A stretch of 64,000 nucleotides of DNA from Candidatus Nitrospira kreftii. Lineage in GTDB: Bacteria > Nitrospirota > Nitrospiria > Nitrospirales > Nitrospiraceae. Both the position numbers and the translations under genes were made by a program. The notes beneath the pieces are model-generated. The model was not told where the DNA came from, ran no database searches, and saw only the letters and a list, made by a program, of their open reading frames with translations. The stretch is taken from assembly GCA_014058405.1 (NCBI GenBank), contig CP047423.1, forward strand, positions 2,418,001 to 2,482,000, written 5' to 3'. This document shows, piece after piece, positions 36,450 through 46,300 of the stretch (positions within the stretch are counted from its first letter, which is position 1; each line of letters opens with the position of its first letter).

Positions 36450-37413
36450 TCCGAGAGTCGAGCATCTCGCTTCCCCCTACCGACCATGGCCCCTTGTGCC
36501 GCTCGTCCTCTGCCTCTTATCATCCCTGATGACCGCTTGTGCCCCACCCTCGCAGATGCCTCCTTATTTTGACGCGTTCCATCGCCTCCCGATCAAGACG
36601 GCGGTGGTCCATGAACAGCGTATAGCGTACCTTGATGTCGGCGCCGGCCCACCCGTCATCCTGATCCACGGCTTTGGCGGATCCATGTGGCAATGGGAAC
36701 ATCAGCAACACGCCTTATCGCAACAGTTCCGGGTGCTGACACCGGACCTACCCGGTTCTGGGCTTTCCGACAAGCCAGACATCGATTACCGTACGGACCA
36801 GATGCTGGACTTTTGCATCGGATTTATGAATGCCCTTCAAATTGACAAGGCGACGCTGGTCGGTAATTCCATGGGTGCGGGATTAGCCAGTGGCATGGCA
36901 ATCGCCCATCCCACGCGCGTCGACAAACTGGTGCTCATCAGCGGATTGCCGTCGCAGGTCATGGCCAAGCTCAGTAGCCGGTCATTCAGGAAAGCCTTGG
37001 AGACGCGAGCCCCAGTCTGGCTGATTTCGTTGGGGAATTGGTTGTTCGGTGGAATGGCGACCGAATCCGTGCTCAAGGAAATCGTTCACGACCATACCTT
37101 GCTCACACCGGCCGTCATCGACCGGTCAAACCGCAATCGTCGACGCCCCGGCATCATCAAGCCCATCATGGCCGTGCGAAATGCCCTCCCCTCCTGGGAA
37201 ACCGATTTTGCCCCACGGCTCAGCACCATCGCACACCCAACCCTGATCATCTGGGGTGAGTACGACCGGGTGTTCCCCATTCCCGTGGGTGAAGAACTTC
37301 ACCATAGGATCCGTGGATCACAGTTTGTCAGAATCTCCGATGCCGGTCATATGCCGCAATGGGAACGTCCGGAGCTGGTGAACCGATCGCTGATCGCGTA
37401 TATTCAATCGTAA
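36424..37413 (+). CDS. Alpha/beta hydrolase lipoprotein
   Basis: The 329-residue protein has a signal/lipobox region (LVLCLLSSLMTACAPP, Cys near residue 39) and an alpha/beta hydrolase domain: ILIHGFGGSMWQWEH (oxyanion HGF), nucleophile Ser in VGNSMGAGLA, Asp in IIWGEYDRVFPI and His in SDAGHMPQWERPE. It would act on small ester or amide substrates at the outer face of the membrane; the substrate is unknown. The gene overlaps pycB by 26 bp, so the two are co-translated, though no functional link is known. Confidence 0.85.
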   Translation: MKRSSNLSSPRVEHLASPYRPWPLVPLVLCLLSSLMTACAPPSQMPPYFDAFHRLPIKTAVVHEQRIAYLDVGAGPPVILIHGFGGSMWQWEHQQHALSQQFRVLTPDLPGSGLSDKPDIDYRTDQMLDFCIGFMNALQIDKATLVGNSMGAGLASGMAIAHPTRVDKLVLISGLPSQVMAKLSSRSFRKALETRAPVWLISLGNWLFGGMATESVLKEIVHDHTLLTPAVIDRSNRNRRRPGIIKPIMAVRNALPSWETDFAPRLSTIAHPTLIIWGEYDRVFPIPVGEELHHRIRGSQFVRISDAGHMPQWERPELVNRSLIAYIQS

Positions 37414-37475
37414 CTTCGAGCGGCATTACCATAAACGATGACCGATCACTCATTATCTTCAGAAAGGAGCATACA

Positions 37476-38141
37476 ATGCAGACACGATATTATGGATTTA
37501 TCGGCACAGCCCTGTGTCTTTCCCTTGGCCTCATGGGATGCCAGACAACGGCAGGATCATCCGGACAGGCCTTCTCCTACAAGAACATGCCGGTGGCCGA
37601 CGGAAGTGCGACCGCTGGAGAAGGGAACAAGGTCCTATTCAAAGGCAATCCTCTACCGTTGAGCGGCAATGGGGTGAAGGTTGGGGATATCCTACGGGAC
37701 GTCAAGGTTACACAGAACGATTTGACGCTCGTCAATATTGTGGAAACGCAAGGCGCGGGAAAAGTGCGCATCATCAATATTGTTCCCTCCCTTGATACAC
37801 CGGTCTGTGAACAACAGACACACCTGCTCAGCGAGAAAAATAAAGGCCTTGATAAAATGGTCGAACTTATCACAGTCAGCGTCGATACCCCATTTGCGCA
37901 GAAACGTTTTGCTCAGGAAGCCAAGATTGCCAATGTGACATTCTTGTCCGATTATCGCGGCGGCGACTTCGGGAAAACCCATGGTCTCTTTTTGGAAGGT
38001 CCGCACATTTTGACCAGAGCCGTCATGGTCGTCGATAAGATGAATACCATTCGCCATCTTCAAATCACCCCTGAGCTCACTCAACTGCCGGATATGGAAG
38101 AGGCTTTCCAGATCGCCCGCCGTTTGGTGACGGAGAGTTAA
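37476..38141 (+). CDS. tpx: Thiol peroxidase (Tpx family) lipoprotein, lacking the resolving Cys
   Basis: The 221-residue protein has a signal peptide with Cys22 in LGLMGC, which fits a lipoprotein, followed by a Tpx domain. The peroxidatic Cys111 stands in SLDTPVCEQQTHL with its Thr108, and Arg181 is kept. The second Cys, used in E. coli Tpx to form the disulphide (Cys95, in the motif PFAQxRFC), is Ala146 here (TPFAQKRFAQ). Cys22 is the lipid site, so the mature protein has a single redox Cys and should need an outside thiol to be reduced. A Shine-Dalgarno AAAGGAGC precedes the ATG. Confidence 0.88.
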   Translation: MQTRYYGFIGTALCLSLGLMGCQTTAGSSGQAFSYKNMPVADGSATAGEGNKVLFKGNPLPLSGNGVKVGDILRDVKVTQNDLTLVNIVETQGAGKVRIINIVPSLDTPVCEQQTHLLSEKNKGLDKMVELITVSVDTPFAQKRFAQEAKIANVTFLSDYRGGDFGKTHGLFLEGPHILTRAVMVVDKMNTIRHLQITPELTQLPDMEEAFQIARRLVTES

Positions 38142-38227
38142 CCTGACACGATCTTGGAACCGAGGTGACGGGCGCGCCTCTCACGTATGCCAGGCACAGC
38201 CGTCACCTCAGCATGCGTGAAGCGCTG

Positions 38228-39631
38228 ATGGCTCGTTACGATCTACTCGTCATCGGTACAGGACCAGCCGGCCAAAAGGCTGCCGTTCAAGCGGCAAAGC
38301 TCGGTAAGAAGGTCGGCATCATCGAACGGAAGATGGTCCTCGGTGGCGTCTGCATCAACACCGGCACCATTCCCAGCAAGTCTCTCCGTGAAGCGGTGCT
38401 TTACCTCTCCGGATTCCGCCAGCGCAGCATCTATGGCGGCGCCTACCGACTGAAAAAGACGATCACCATCGAAGACCTGGCCTTCCGAGCCAACCACGTC
38501 ATCAAGCACGAGATCCAGATCGTCCAAGATCAAATGGCGCGCAATCGGATCGACATGTTTTTTGGGACGGCCAGTTTTCTCGATCCCCATCGTCTCCGCA
38601 TTCAAACGACCCGTGGCGCGCTCGAACTCACGGCCGACTTCATGGTGATCGCCGTCGGTACGGAGCCGGCTCGACCGGCCCATATTCCTTTCGACAACCA
38701 CACCATCATCGATACCGACGGACTGCTGACGCTTAAACGGATTCCCAAGTCCCTTGTCATCGTCGGAGGCGGTGTCATCGGGACCGAATATGCCTCCATG
38801 CTCGCTGCCTTGGGAGCTCCGGTCACCCTCATCGACAAACGACCGCGGTTACTGGAGTTTGTCGATGCGGAGATCATCGATGCGCTGCAGCGACAAATGA
38901 AGGAGTTAGGCGTCACGCTGTATCATGAGGAAGAAGTCCTTGCGATCAAGCGAAATTGGGACAATTCCATCCACGTCTCCTTGCGAAACAACCGGCCGCT
39001 TCGAACATCGACACTCATGTATGCGATCGGGCGTGTCGGGGCCACCCGCACCCTCAACCTCGATGCGATCGGACTGAAACCGGATAGCCGAGGACGGTTG
39101 ACCGTTAATGAGCACCTCCAAACCGCTATCCCCCATATCTATGCAGCCGGTGATATCATTGGATTTCCGGCGTTGGCTTCAACCTCGATGCAGCAGGGAC
39201 GCCATGCAGCCAGCCATGCGTTCGGTCATTTCGATCGTATCGATACCTCGCTGTTGCCATATGGAATCTATGCGATTCCAGAAATTTCCATGGTGGGACG
39301 AAACGAGGAGGAACTGAAGCACGCTGAGATTCCCTATGCCGTCGGCATCGCCCGGTACAAGGAGATCGCGCGAGGGCAACTGATCGGCGACGAAACCGGC
39401 ATGCTCAAACTCCTGTTTCATCGAGACACCAAACATCTTCTGGGAGTTCATGCAATCGGTGAAGGGGCGACGGAGTTGATCCACATCGGCCAGGCAGTCA
39501 TGGCCTTTCACGGAAAGATCGATTATTTCATCGATACGGTCTTCAACTATCCGACCCTGGCCGAATGTTATAAGGTGGCGGCACTGGACGGCATAAATCG
39601 GTTGCCGAGACCCTGGATTCCGTACCTCTAA
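38228..39631 (+). CDS. sthA: Soluble pyridine nucleotide transhydrogenase
   Basis: The 467-residue flavoprotein has the disulphide-reductase fold: FAD motif LLVIGTGPAGQKAA, GGVCINTGTIPSK with one Cys at 42 and Thr in place of the second redox Cys (as in SthA and unlike lipoamide dehydrogenase), NAD motif SLVIVGGGVIGTEYAS and IYAAGDIIGFP. The C-terminal VFNYPTLAECYKVAALDG is like SthA. It moves hydride between NADH and NADPH. It could be mistaken for lipoamide dehydrogenase, but the missing second Cys argues against that. The start is uncertain (Met at 38213 is five residues further up). Confidence 0.85.
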   Translation: MARYDLLVIGTGPAGQKAAVQAAKLGKKVGIIERKMVLGGVCINTGTIPSKSLREAVLYLSGFRQRSIYGGAYRLKKTITIEDLAFRANHVIKHEIQIVQDQMARNRIDMFFGTASFLDPHRLRIQTTRGALELTADFMVIAVGTEPARPAHIPFDNHTIIDTDGLLTLKRIPKSLVIVGGGVIGTEYASMLAALGAPVTLIDKRPRLLEFVDAEIIDALQRQMKELGVTLYHEEEVLAIKRNWDNSIHVSLRNNRPLRTSTLMYAIGRVGATRTLNLDAIGLKPDSRGRLTVNEHLQTAIPHIYAAGDIIGFPALASTSMQQGRHAASHAFGHFDRIDTSLLPYGIYAIPEISMVGRNEEELKHAEIPYAVGIARYKEIARGQLIGDETGMLKLLFHRDTKHLLGVHAIGEGATELIHIGQAVMAFHGKIDYFIDTVFNYPTLAECYKVAALDGINRLPRPWIPYL

Positions 39632-39639
39632 GGTTCGTG

Positions 39640-39775
39640 GTGCGTCGTTCGTGAAGCGTCTCTCGTCCGGACTCGATGTGTCTAGTTTCAGGTTTCACGT
39701 TGCTCATTTCGGTCCACGACAATTTTGAAGACAAACTTGAAACACTCGCAGGTACAAGGCTGCATGTTTCATAAG
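39640..39775. repeat. Intergenic mosaic repeat between sthA and tenA
   Basis: This region contains GTGAAGCGT (39651-39659), GTTTCAGGTTTCACG, then AACTTGAAAC and a final GTTTCAT. These are the same short words, mostly inverted, as in the hemE-hemH gap at 22640-22795. No coding capacity is visible. Confidence 0.45.
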
Positions 39776-39797
39776 ATCTGACGATAAGGAGTGCCTC

Positions 39798-40466
39798 ATG
39801 TCGTTTTCAAACCATCTTAGAAAACTCACTGTTTCAATCTGGGACGCTCAGTTAAGCCATCCCTTTGTTACCGCGCTTGGCGACGGAACGCTGCCCGAAC
39901 AGAAATTCCAGTACTACATTCTGCAAGATGCACGATTCCTGGGAGATCTCTCTCGTGTCTTTGCCGCCGGTGCGCTGAGAGCTCCGGACTCCGACAGTGC
40001 GCTTCGCTTCGCCAAACTCGCCGAGGAAACCATTACGGTTGAACGCGGTCTGCATGAGAACTATGGCAAACGCTGGAATCTCACACCGAAGCAGATGACC
40101 TCGGTACCCATGGCGCCCACTAATTATGCATACACGAGGCACATGCTGGCCGTCGCTGCTGCGGGAACAGCCGCAGAGGTCACAGTGGTGGCCCTCCCCT
40201 GTGCATGGGTCTACTGCGTTGTGGGACGGCACCTGCTACGAAAAGGCCCACCGCCCAAGAATCATCCCTACCGCGACTGGCTGATGCTCTATGCCTCGCC
40301 GGAGTTTGCCGAGGTGCAAGTGTGGATGCGGAAGAAGGTCGATCAGTGGTCCAAAACCGCCGGAAAAGAGGAGCTGCGCCGGATGGAAGAATCGTTCATT
40401 ATCAGCTCACGGTACGAATGGATGTTCTGGGAGATGGCGTGGAACGAAGAACAGTGGCCGGTCTAG
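39798..40466 (+). CDS. tenA: TenA-family thiaminase II / aminopyrimidine aminohydrolase
   Basis: The 222-residue helical protein keeps the family residues at the same numbers as B. subtilis TenA: Asp44 (YILQDARFL), Tyr112 (TNYAYTRH) and the catalytic Cys135 (VALPCAWVY). TenA salvages the thiamine pyrimidine by hydrolysing aminopyrimidines. A TenA-like oxidase role (as for PqqC relatives) is unlikely because the catalytic Cys is present. A clear AAGGAG precedes the ATG. It stands alone with no thi genes nearby and no visible TPP riboswitch upstream. Confidence 0.88.
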   Translation: MSFSNHLRKLTVSIWDAQLSHPFVTALGDGTLPEQKFQYYILQDARFLGDLSRVFAAGALRAPDSDSALRFAKLAEETITVERGLHENYGKRWNLTPKQMTSVPMAPTNYAYTRHMLAVAAAGTAAEVTVVALPCAWVYCVVGRHLLRKGPPPKNHPYRDWLMLYASPEFAEVQVWMRKKVDQWSKTAGKEELRRMEESFIISSRYEWMFWEMAWNEEQWPV

Positions 40467-40868
40467 GTCGACTGGCTCCGCAACGGTGGCTCCCTCTCGC
40501 CACACTTCATATCTCTTCGATCTCGGGCCCAGGACATCCTTAAGAGATATAGACGATCAACAACACCAACTCAAATGGCAGCAACGTTGCGATGATACGC
40601 CTCATAAAGCTCCTTGGCTTCTAGTGAAGGACCACCACGCGAGCCGTCGTAATTGAGCTACCCGACATTCTCGCACCGCGCCGATACTCTACACGCTTCT
40701 GTACGATGTGCAATCCGGCAAGATGGCTTCAGATAAATGGCCTCATCCTATAAGGACCATTCGGACCTGGCTTTGAGTCAGTATTGAATCAACGCATGGA
40801 GAATATGTGAGTAAGTGCGCGTGGAGCATCTCGTCGAGAGTGCGAAGAAAGGAGGGCCTAGCCATTCG
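40467..40868. other. Non-coding stretch with an inverted repeat
   Basis: About 400 bp without a supported gene. ATATCTCTT (40509-40517) and its exact inverse AAGAGATAT (40542-40550) are 24 bp apart. They could form a stem after tenA, but there is no T-run. The remainder has no clear repeat or RNA. Confidence 0.4.
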
Positions 40869-41033
40869 TCAGAGGGTGACCATGGCTACCCATTCCTCAT
40901 AGGCTGCGGCATCCATCCGCTCATTGTTCGAGGGCCTCAGAACGAACGGAGCAGTCATTAAATAGGCTTCTGTTTCCCGTTCGTGCTGATCCAGTCGATG
41001 CACGAAAATCAGGCTTTTACGAAGCCTACTCAT
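40869..41033 (-). CDS. Possible 54-residue protein after tex
   Basis: The reverse strand reads MSRLRKSLIFVHRLDQHERE, then TEAYLMTAPFVLRPSNNERM and a short end, stopping at TGA. The ATG stands six bases after the tex stop, so it could be translated by read-on ribosomes, and codon use is ordinary. No strong Shine-Dalgarno or known domain is present. A weaker candidate. Confidence 0.35.
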   Translation of the reverse strand: MSRLRKSLIFVHRLDQHERETEAYLMTAPFVLRPSNNERMDAAAYEEWVAMVTL

Positions 41034-41038
41034 GCTTA

Positions 41039-43441
41039 CTATAGCTTTTGCCTGGCCTTTGCTAACGCCAATGCCATGGCACCGATTGGTTGTGGTGTTC
41101 GTGCCTGAGCTTGTGTTGCGGCTGCCACCCCCGGACCCCGTGGGTCACGCGCGACCTGACTGCTAGTCTGTGCCGATGCAGGTTGACGGCTTGCCGTATC
41201 TTCAAGACGCATGGTCAGCGCAATACGCTGGCGCTTCAGATCCACGTCGATGACCTTCACCTTGACGACCTGACCCGGCTTGACCACCTCGTGTGGATCT
41301 TTGATAAATCTATTGGCCAATGCGGATACGTGCACAAGACCGTCCTGGTGCACCCCGATATCGACGAACGCGCCGAAGGCCGCCACATTCGTCACCACTC
41401 CCTCCAGCACCATGCCAGGTTGTAAATCACTCAGAGTCTCGACCCCCTCCCGGAAGGTTGCCGTCTTGAATTCAGGACGCGGGTCGCGCCCTGGTTTTTC
41501 TAACTCGACAAAAATATCCTGCACCGTCGGTAGTCCGAATTGCTCATCGATAAAGTCACTGGGTGACAGCCCTTTGAGGACAGCTGGTTGACGCATCACC
41601 TCGGCGATCCCTGTTCCCAACCGCGTCAGAATCCGTTCAACGACCGGATAGGCCTCCGGGTGCACGGCAGATCGATCCAGGGGATTATCACCATCAGGAA
41701 TTCGCAGAAAACCGGCTGCCAGCTCAAACGTTTTCTCGCCGAGGCGAGGGACCTTACGGATCGCCGTCCGATTTGTGAACGGACCGTTCGCATCCCGATA
41801 GTCCACGATGTTCTTAGCCAGTGCCTTGTTGAGACCAGACACCCGTTCCAACAGCGGGGCCGACGCCGTATTGACGTTGACACCGACGGCATTCACGCAA
41901 TCTTCCAGTGTCGCATCGAGCGACCGCGCGAGGGCCCGCTGATCCACGTCATGTTGATATTGGCCGACTCCGATCGCCTTCGGCTCAATCTTGACCAGCT
42001 CGGCCAGCGGATCCTGCAGGCGGCGAGCGATCGACACCGCACCCCGCACGCTGACATCGAGCTGGGGAAACTCGGCTGCAGCAAAGGCCGACGCTGAATA
42101 GACCGATGCCCCAGCTTCACTCACCACGATTTTTGCCACCGGCTGTTCAGGCTTCTGCGCTGCGACCAACTTAATCACCTCACCTGCCAGTTTGTCTGTC
42201 TCTCGGCTCGCCGTCCCGTTGCCGATGGAGATCAATTGCACACCATGCTGGATGATGAGACGCGCAAGTATCGTCAACGACCCCTGCCAGTCGTTGTGAG
42301 GTTGATGGGGATAAATTGTCGCCGTTTCCAATAATTTCCCCGTTGCATCCACCACCGCCACTTTACAACCAGTCCGAATGCCAGGATCCAGACCAAGGAT
42401 AGCCTTCGGTCCAGCGGGCGCCGCCAACAACAGTTCGTGCAGGTTACGGGCAAAGATCTTAATCGCCTCGGCTTCGGCGGCTTGACGCAACTGCACCAAC
42501 AATTCAGTGCTCAATTGCAGATGCAATTTCACGCGCCAGGCCCAATCACAGACACCAATCAGCCATGCGTCGGCCGGCCGCCCGCGATCCTCAATGTGGG
42601 CATGAGCTGCGACCATCGATACACAGGGGTGAGGGACGACTGCATCAAGCACTTCCCCCAAGCCCAACTCCAGCTTTAATACCCCAAGGGCGCGACCACG
42701 AAACAGCGCGAGCGCCCGATGCGATGGAATGGTCTTGATCGGCTCGACATACGCATAGTAATCACGAAACTTCTCGGCCTCGGCCGTTTCCTTGTCTTTC
42801 ATCACGGCTGAGGTGAGCACTCCCTCCTCCCACAGCCTCGTTCGCAGCCCGGCCAACAATTCAGCGGTTTCGGCAAATCGCTCTGTGAGAATATCCCGCG
42901 CCCCTTCCAATGCCGTTTTCGCATCAGGCACATTGATCGCCTCCACGCCTTCTGCGGCAGGGACCACACGAATGTACTTGAGCGCTTCCTGATCAGGATG
43001 CAAGGTCGGATCGGCCAAAAGGCTATCGGCTAACGGCTCCAAGCCTGCCTCGCGCGCCACCATTGCGCGAGTGCGGCGTTTGGGCTTAAACGGCAGGTAC
43101 AAGTCTTCTATGGCTTGCTTCGTCGTCGCCGCCTCAATGCTGGTGCGCAATGCATCCGTAAGTTTCCCTTGTTCATCGATTGAAGCCAGAATGGCAGCAC
43201 GCCGCGCCTCAAGTTCACGTAGGTAAAGCAGTCGGTCTTCCAGCGTCCGTAACTGCGTATCATCCAGATTGCCTGTTACCTCTTTTCGATAGCGGGCAAT
43301 AAAGGGAACCGTCGCGCCTTCGTCGAGCAGCGAGACCGCTGCCGAAACCTGATGAAAACCGACGCCCAGCTCATTGGCAATCATGAGCGGAATTTTGCGT
43401 TTCTCTACTTCTGATGAAGTCTGAGTTGTGGCAGCCGTCAT
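41039..43441 (-). CDS. tex: Tex-family RNA-binding transcription accessory protein
   Basis: The 800-residue protein has the Tex layout: an N-terminal helical Tex_N domain ([20 protein letters not shown]), a YqgF-like nuclease fold ([20 protein letters not shown]), helix-hairpin-helix motifs ([20 protein letters not shown]), and a C-terminal S1 RNA-binding domain ([20 protein letters not shown]). Tex acts in transcription and RNA metabolism and in stress resistance, with a role not fully settled. A short Ala/Gln-rich tail follows the S1 domain. The length is typical for the family. Confidence 0.95.
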   Translation of the reverse strand: MTAATTQTSSEVEKRKIPLMIANELGVGFHQVSAAVSLLDEGATVPFIARYRKEVTGNLDDTQLRTLEDRLLYLRELEARRAAILASIDEQGKLTDALRTSIEAATTKQAIEDLYLPFKPKRRTRAMVAREAGLEPLADSLLADPTLHPDQEALKYIRVVPAAEGVEAINVPDAKTALEGARDILTERFAETAELLAGLRTRLWEEGVLTSAVMKDKETAEAEKFRDYYAYVEPIKTIPSHRALALFRGRALGVLKLELGLGEVLDAVVPHPCVSMVAAHAHIEDRGRPADAWLIGVCDWAWRVKLHLQLSTELLVQLRQAAEAEAIKIFARNLHELLLAAPAGPKAILGLDPGIRTGCKVAVVDATGKLLETATIYPHQPHNDWQGSLTILARLIIQHGVQLISIGNGTASRETDKLAGEVIKLVAAQKPEQPVAKIVVSEAGASVYSASAFAAAEFPQLDVSVRGAVSIARRLQDPLAELVKIEPKAIGVGQYQHDVDQRALARSLDATLEDCVNAVGVNVNTASAPLLERVSGLNKALAKNIVDYRDANGPFTNRTAIRKVPRLGEKTFELAAGFLRIPDGDNPLDRSAVHPEAYPVVERILTRLGTGIAEVMRQPAVLKGLSPSDFIDEQFGLPTVQDIFVELEKPGRDPRPEFKTATFREGVETLSDLQPGMVLEGVVTNVAAFGAFVDIGVHQDGLVHVSALANRFIKDPHEVVKPGQVVKVKVIDVDLKRQRIALTMRLEDTASRQPASAQTSSQVARDPRGPGVAAATQAQARTPQPIGAMALALAKARQKL

Positions 43442-43571
43442 ATGTCCTGATAACCGACCTTTCTGAACGCGTGAGCAATACGCGCGCTCTGACCATGTGG
43501 TGAGAATACTATCCGCTGATGAATGGAGTAACGTATATTCAGGAAGCTATAGCAAACAATTAGTCACAACC

Positions 43572-44282
43572 TCAACGAGCCAGAGTGCCGAATGCTGCAA
43601 ACAATTGCCCCGACAGATAGCGGGTTCCCTGAACATCGCCCGAACGTTTACGGCGCAGAAAGTGGTTCAGTACTCGCCCGTCGGGAGCCTTGTGAAGATC
43701 CGGGTGCTGAAGGTTCATGCGATAGCGTTGAATGCCGCTTGAGAGCGAACTGACGAACAGCACAGTTCCATCCGGTTCGACCTTCTCCACAACACCGACG
43801 TGTGTCAGCGGATCATTGGGCAGGCCGTCCCTGTTGAAATCCCACGTGTTATGGAAAAAGACCAGGTCTCCCGGATGGACGGTCGGGCCATAATGAATTC
43901 GCCCATGTTCAACCACGTGAGTATAAATGCGCCCAACTCCGTTTCCTCCATCCAGTTCCCCCAGTCCACCGTACAAGTCCACACGCTGTGACGCATAGAC
44001 GCCTCGGACGAAACCGGAACAGTCGGAGTTATAACGCCGCCCATCGACTTCAACCCGAGACTTTCCCACAAATCTCACAGCCGTCTTCGCCAATGCCTTC
44101 TGTTTCTGGATTCCCCTGGCCATGGCGCAGCACAGTGCTCCGCGAGTACCCATGGTGGGAATCACGAGGGGTCCATCAGATGCCGACTGACGTCCCGTCG
44201 CGGCACAGCCAGAGAGCACACCTGAGACCAACAAGGCCACACAACCGATCATGATGGAATACGTATGGTTATCTGAACTCAT
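43572..44282 (-). CDS. NlpC/P60-like lipoprotein hydrolase
   Basis: The 236-residue protein has a lipobox (LLVSGVLSGCAATG) and an NlpC/P60-type cysteine peptidase domain. The catalytic Cys stands in RRYNSDCSGFVRGVYASQ, followed by VHPGDLVFFHNTWD and the His in DPLTHVGVVEKVE. Such enzymes cut peptidoglycan peptides. It also has an extra Cys pair near ALCCAMARG. The start at 44282 gives a standard lipoprotein signal; a Met 12 residues further up is possible. Confidence 0.8.
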   Translation of the reverse strand: MSSDNHTYSIMIGCVALLVSGVLSGCAATGRQSASDGPLVIPTMGTRGALCCAMARGIQKQKALAKTAVRFVGKSRVEVDGRRYNSDCSGFVRGVYASQRVDLYGGLGELDGGNGVGRIYTHVVEHGRIHYGPTVHPGDLVFFHNTWDFNRDGLPNDPLTHVGVVEKVEPDGTVLFVSSLSSGIQRYRMNLQHPDLHKAPDGRVLNHFLRRKRSGDVQGTRYLSGQLFAAFGTLAR

Positions 44283-44336
44283 ACTGCTTGAGTATACAGG
44301 CCAGCCGCTGCAAGGCAAGACCTCCTTTCCGCTCCG

Positions 44337-45773
44337 TCATCCCCCCGCACTCCCGACTGGTCCACCCGGCTCCGTCATGCGCCAGGGGTCAAGGAGTTGA
44401 GTGAGGCGCTTATCAGGCAATACTTTTCGATCTTTTGCCGCCTGCCTAACAGTCTTTCCAGACTTATACGCCTCTTTGGCTAACTTGGCCGCCGCTTCAT
44501 AGCCGATCTCAGGAGCCAGCGCCGTACACATCGCCAAGCTCTCCTCGATCAAGCTCTTACATCGTTCCTCGTTCGCCTTGATGCCCTCAATACACTTTGC
44601 CGCAAAGTTGGTGGATGCCGATGCCAGAATCTCAATAGACTGGAGCAGGTTATAGGCCATGACCGGCATCATGACGATGAGCTCAAAATTGGCTGCCTGG
44701 CCACCGACTGTCACCGTGACATCGTTCCCTATCACCTGAGCACAGATCATCGTGACGGATTCGGCAATCACAGGATTCACCTTTCCCGGCATGATGGACG
44801 AACCTGGCTGCGTTTCCGGTAAATTTATTTCGCCAAGCCCACACCGCGGCCCAGAGCCGAGCCAGCGAATATCGTTGGCAATCTTCATCAAGCTCACGGC
44901 CAGAGTCCGGAGATGGCCGCTCGCTTCAACTAATGAGTCCTGTGCCGACTGTGCCTCAAAATGGTTCTTGGCCTCTTTGAATGAACAGCCGGTCTCTCGC
45001 GAAATGATGGCCATCACTTTGGCCGAAAACTTCGGGTGGCAGTTCAACCCTGTGCCCACAGCGGTTCCACCCAAAGCAACCTCACTCAGTGCCTCCTGCG
45101 CCCGCTTGACGCGCTGAATACCGAGCTCGATCTGACGGGCATAGCCACCGAATTCCTGGCCGAGGCGAACCGGCGTGGCATCCTGCAAATGCGTCCGCCC
45201 GATTTTCACGATCTGATCGAATTCCTTCGCCTTCCCTTTTAGTGCTTTGTGCAACCGAGTGAGCGCCGGCACGAGCTGTTGCTCCATCAATTCCGACGCA
45301 GCGATGTGAATAGCCGTGGGAATCACATCATTGCTCGATTGGCCGAGATTCACATGGTCGTTCGGATGAACGAGCTTGCTTCCACGCGCCCCGCCAAGCA
45401 GCTCAGTGGCACGATTGGAAATGACCTCGTTCGTGTTCATATTGGTCGAGGTGCCGGAACCGGTCTGGAAAATGTCCACGGGAAACTCGGCATCCAGTTT
45501 TCCCTCCACCACTTCCGTCGCCGCCTGCTTGATGGCTTCTGCCAGCTTCTTGTCCAACAAACCCAGGGAGTGGTTCACAGCCGCCGCGGCCCGCTTGATC
45601 ATGCCCATGGCTCGAATCACCGATCGCGGCATGCGCAGCGGACTGATCGGAAAGTTCTCAATGGCGCGGGCCGTCTGCACGCCGTAATAAGCCTCGGCGG
45701 GAACCGCCAGTTCTCCCATCGTATCTCGCTCAACTCGAGTCGATCCTGACGACTGACCTTGATTCGTTTTCAT
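44337..45773 (-). CDS. fumC: Fumarate hydratase class II
   Basis: The 478-residue enzyme has the fumarase/aspartase fold with TSTNMNTNEVISNRATE, the HVNLGQSSNDVIPTAIHIA substrate region, and the signature GSSIMPGKVNPV with the catalytic Ser loop. GNDVTVTVGGQAANFELIVM matches fumarase rather than aspartase. It hydrates fumarate to malate, reversibly, in the TCA cycle. The start at 45773 follows GGAG by eight bases; an ATG at 45803 would add ten residues. It is a single gene that faces a terminator of the next locus. Confidence 0.94.
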   Translation of the reverse strand: MKTNQGQSSGSTRVERDTMGELAVPAEAYYGVQTARAIENFPISPLRMPRSVIRAMGMIKRAAAAVNHSLGLLDKKLAEAIKQAATEVVEGKLDAEFPVDIFQTGSGTSTNMNTNEVISNRATELLGGARGSKLVHPNDHVNLGQSSNDVIPTAIHIAASELMEQQLVPALTRLHKALKGKAKEFDQIVKIGRTHLQDATPVRLGQEFGGYARQIELGIQRVKRAQEALSEVALGGTAVGTGLNCHPKFSAKVMAIISRETGCSFKEAKNHFEAQSAQDSLVEASGHLRTLAVSLMKIANDIRWLGSGPRCGLGEINLPETQPGSSIMPGKVNPVIAESVTMICAQVIGNDVTVTVGGQAANFELIVMMPVMAYNLLQSIEILASASTNFAAKCIEGIKANEERCKSLIEESLAMCTALAPEIGYEAAAKLAKEAYKSGKTVRQAAKDRKVLPDKRLTQLLDPWRMTEPGGPVGSAGG

Positions 45774-45923
45774 GCGTGGGGCTCCATGGGTAAGTGATTC
45801 CAACTCCTTGCGGGCGTCATGATAAACTCAGCCTACTGATTTTCACAAGAGTTCTCCCCATGGGCTTCGATACGACCTTGACGATGGATTCTGGAAATGG
45901 AGACGCAGGAACGAAATGTAGAC

Positions 45924-45953
45924 AAAAAAATGGCCCGCCTGGGGAGGCGGGCC
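45924..45953 (-). terminator. Terminator of the small membrane protein gene (GGCCCGCCT hairpin)
   Basis: On the reverse strand GGCCCGCCT (45953-45945) pairs with AGGCGGGCC (45940-45932) across a 4-base loop and is followed by seven T (45930-45924). It lies about 80 bp after the stop at 46037. The same 9-bp stem is used at 49301-49332. Confidence 0.8.
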
Positions 45954-46036
45954 TTCCGGACGACCGGTGCCCAAGCGATCCATGGTACTATCTCGTTACA
46001 GCGTGAGGGACAGGGCAACTGCTCCTTTGCAGCTGA

Positions 46037-46300
46037 TCAAATTCGAGTCGCTTCTTCCTCGACACCTTTTGCGCTCGTATCCTCTGATTGGAACATCTGT
46101 GCCCCTTCGCCTCCGGCCATCCTGAACAAATGTATGATGTCTATCCCTATACCGACCAAAGCAAGGCACCACCCCCCGACAATCATCCACCAAACCAATG
46201 AAAACAAGTCTGCCGGTTGGTCGAAGTTGAACACGGCAACGACACCCCCGAGAACGAGCAGAATCCCGACCGTCATCAGCGAATAACTGAGAGTTTTCAT
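46037..46300 (-). CDS. Small inner-membrane protein
   Basis: The 87-residue protein MKTLSYSLMTVGILLVLGGV has two membrane segments (LMTVGILLVLGGVVAVFNF and LVWWMIVGGWCLALVGIGID), a short loop between them and an acidic C-terminal tail (GGEGAQMFQSEDTSAKG). GAGGTG stands just before the ATG at 46300; a Met six residues upstream has a weaker site. A strong terminator follows. The function is unknown. Confidence 0.65.
   Translation of the reverse strand: MKTLSYSLMTVGILLVLGGVVAVFNFDQPADLFSLVWWMIVGGWCLALVGIGIDIIHLFRMAGGEGAQMFQSEDTSAKGVEEEATRI

Noticed and set aside
39640-39797. TPP riboswitch before tenA
   Set aside because: No THI-box sequence was found; the region is filled with the mosaic repeat.
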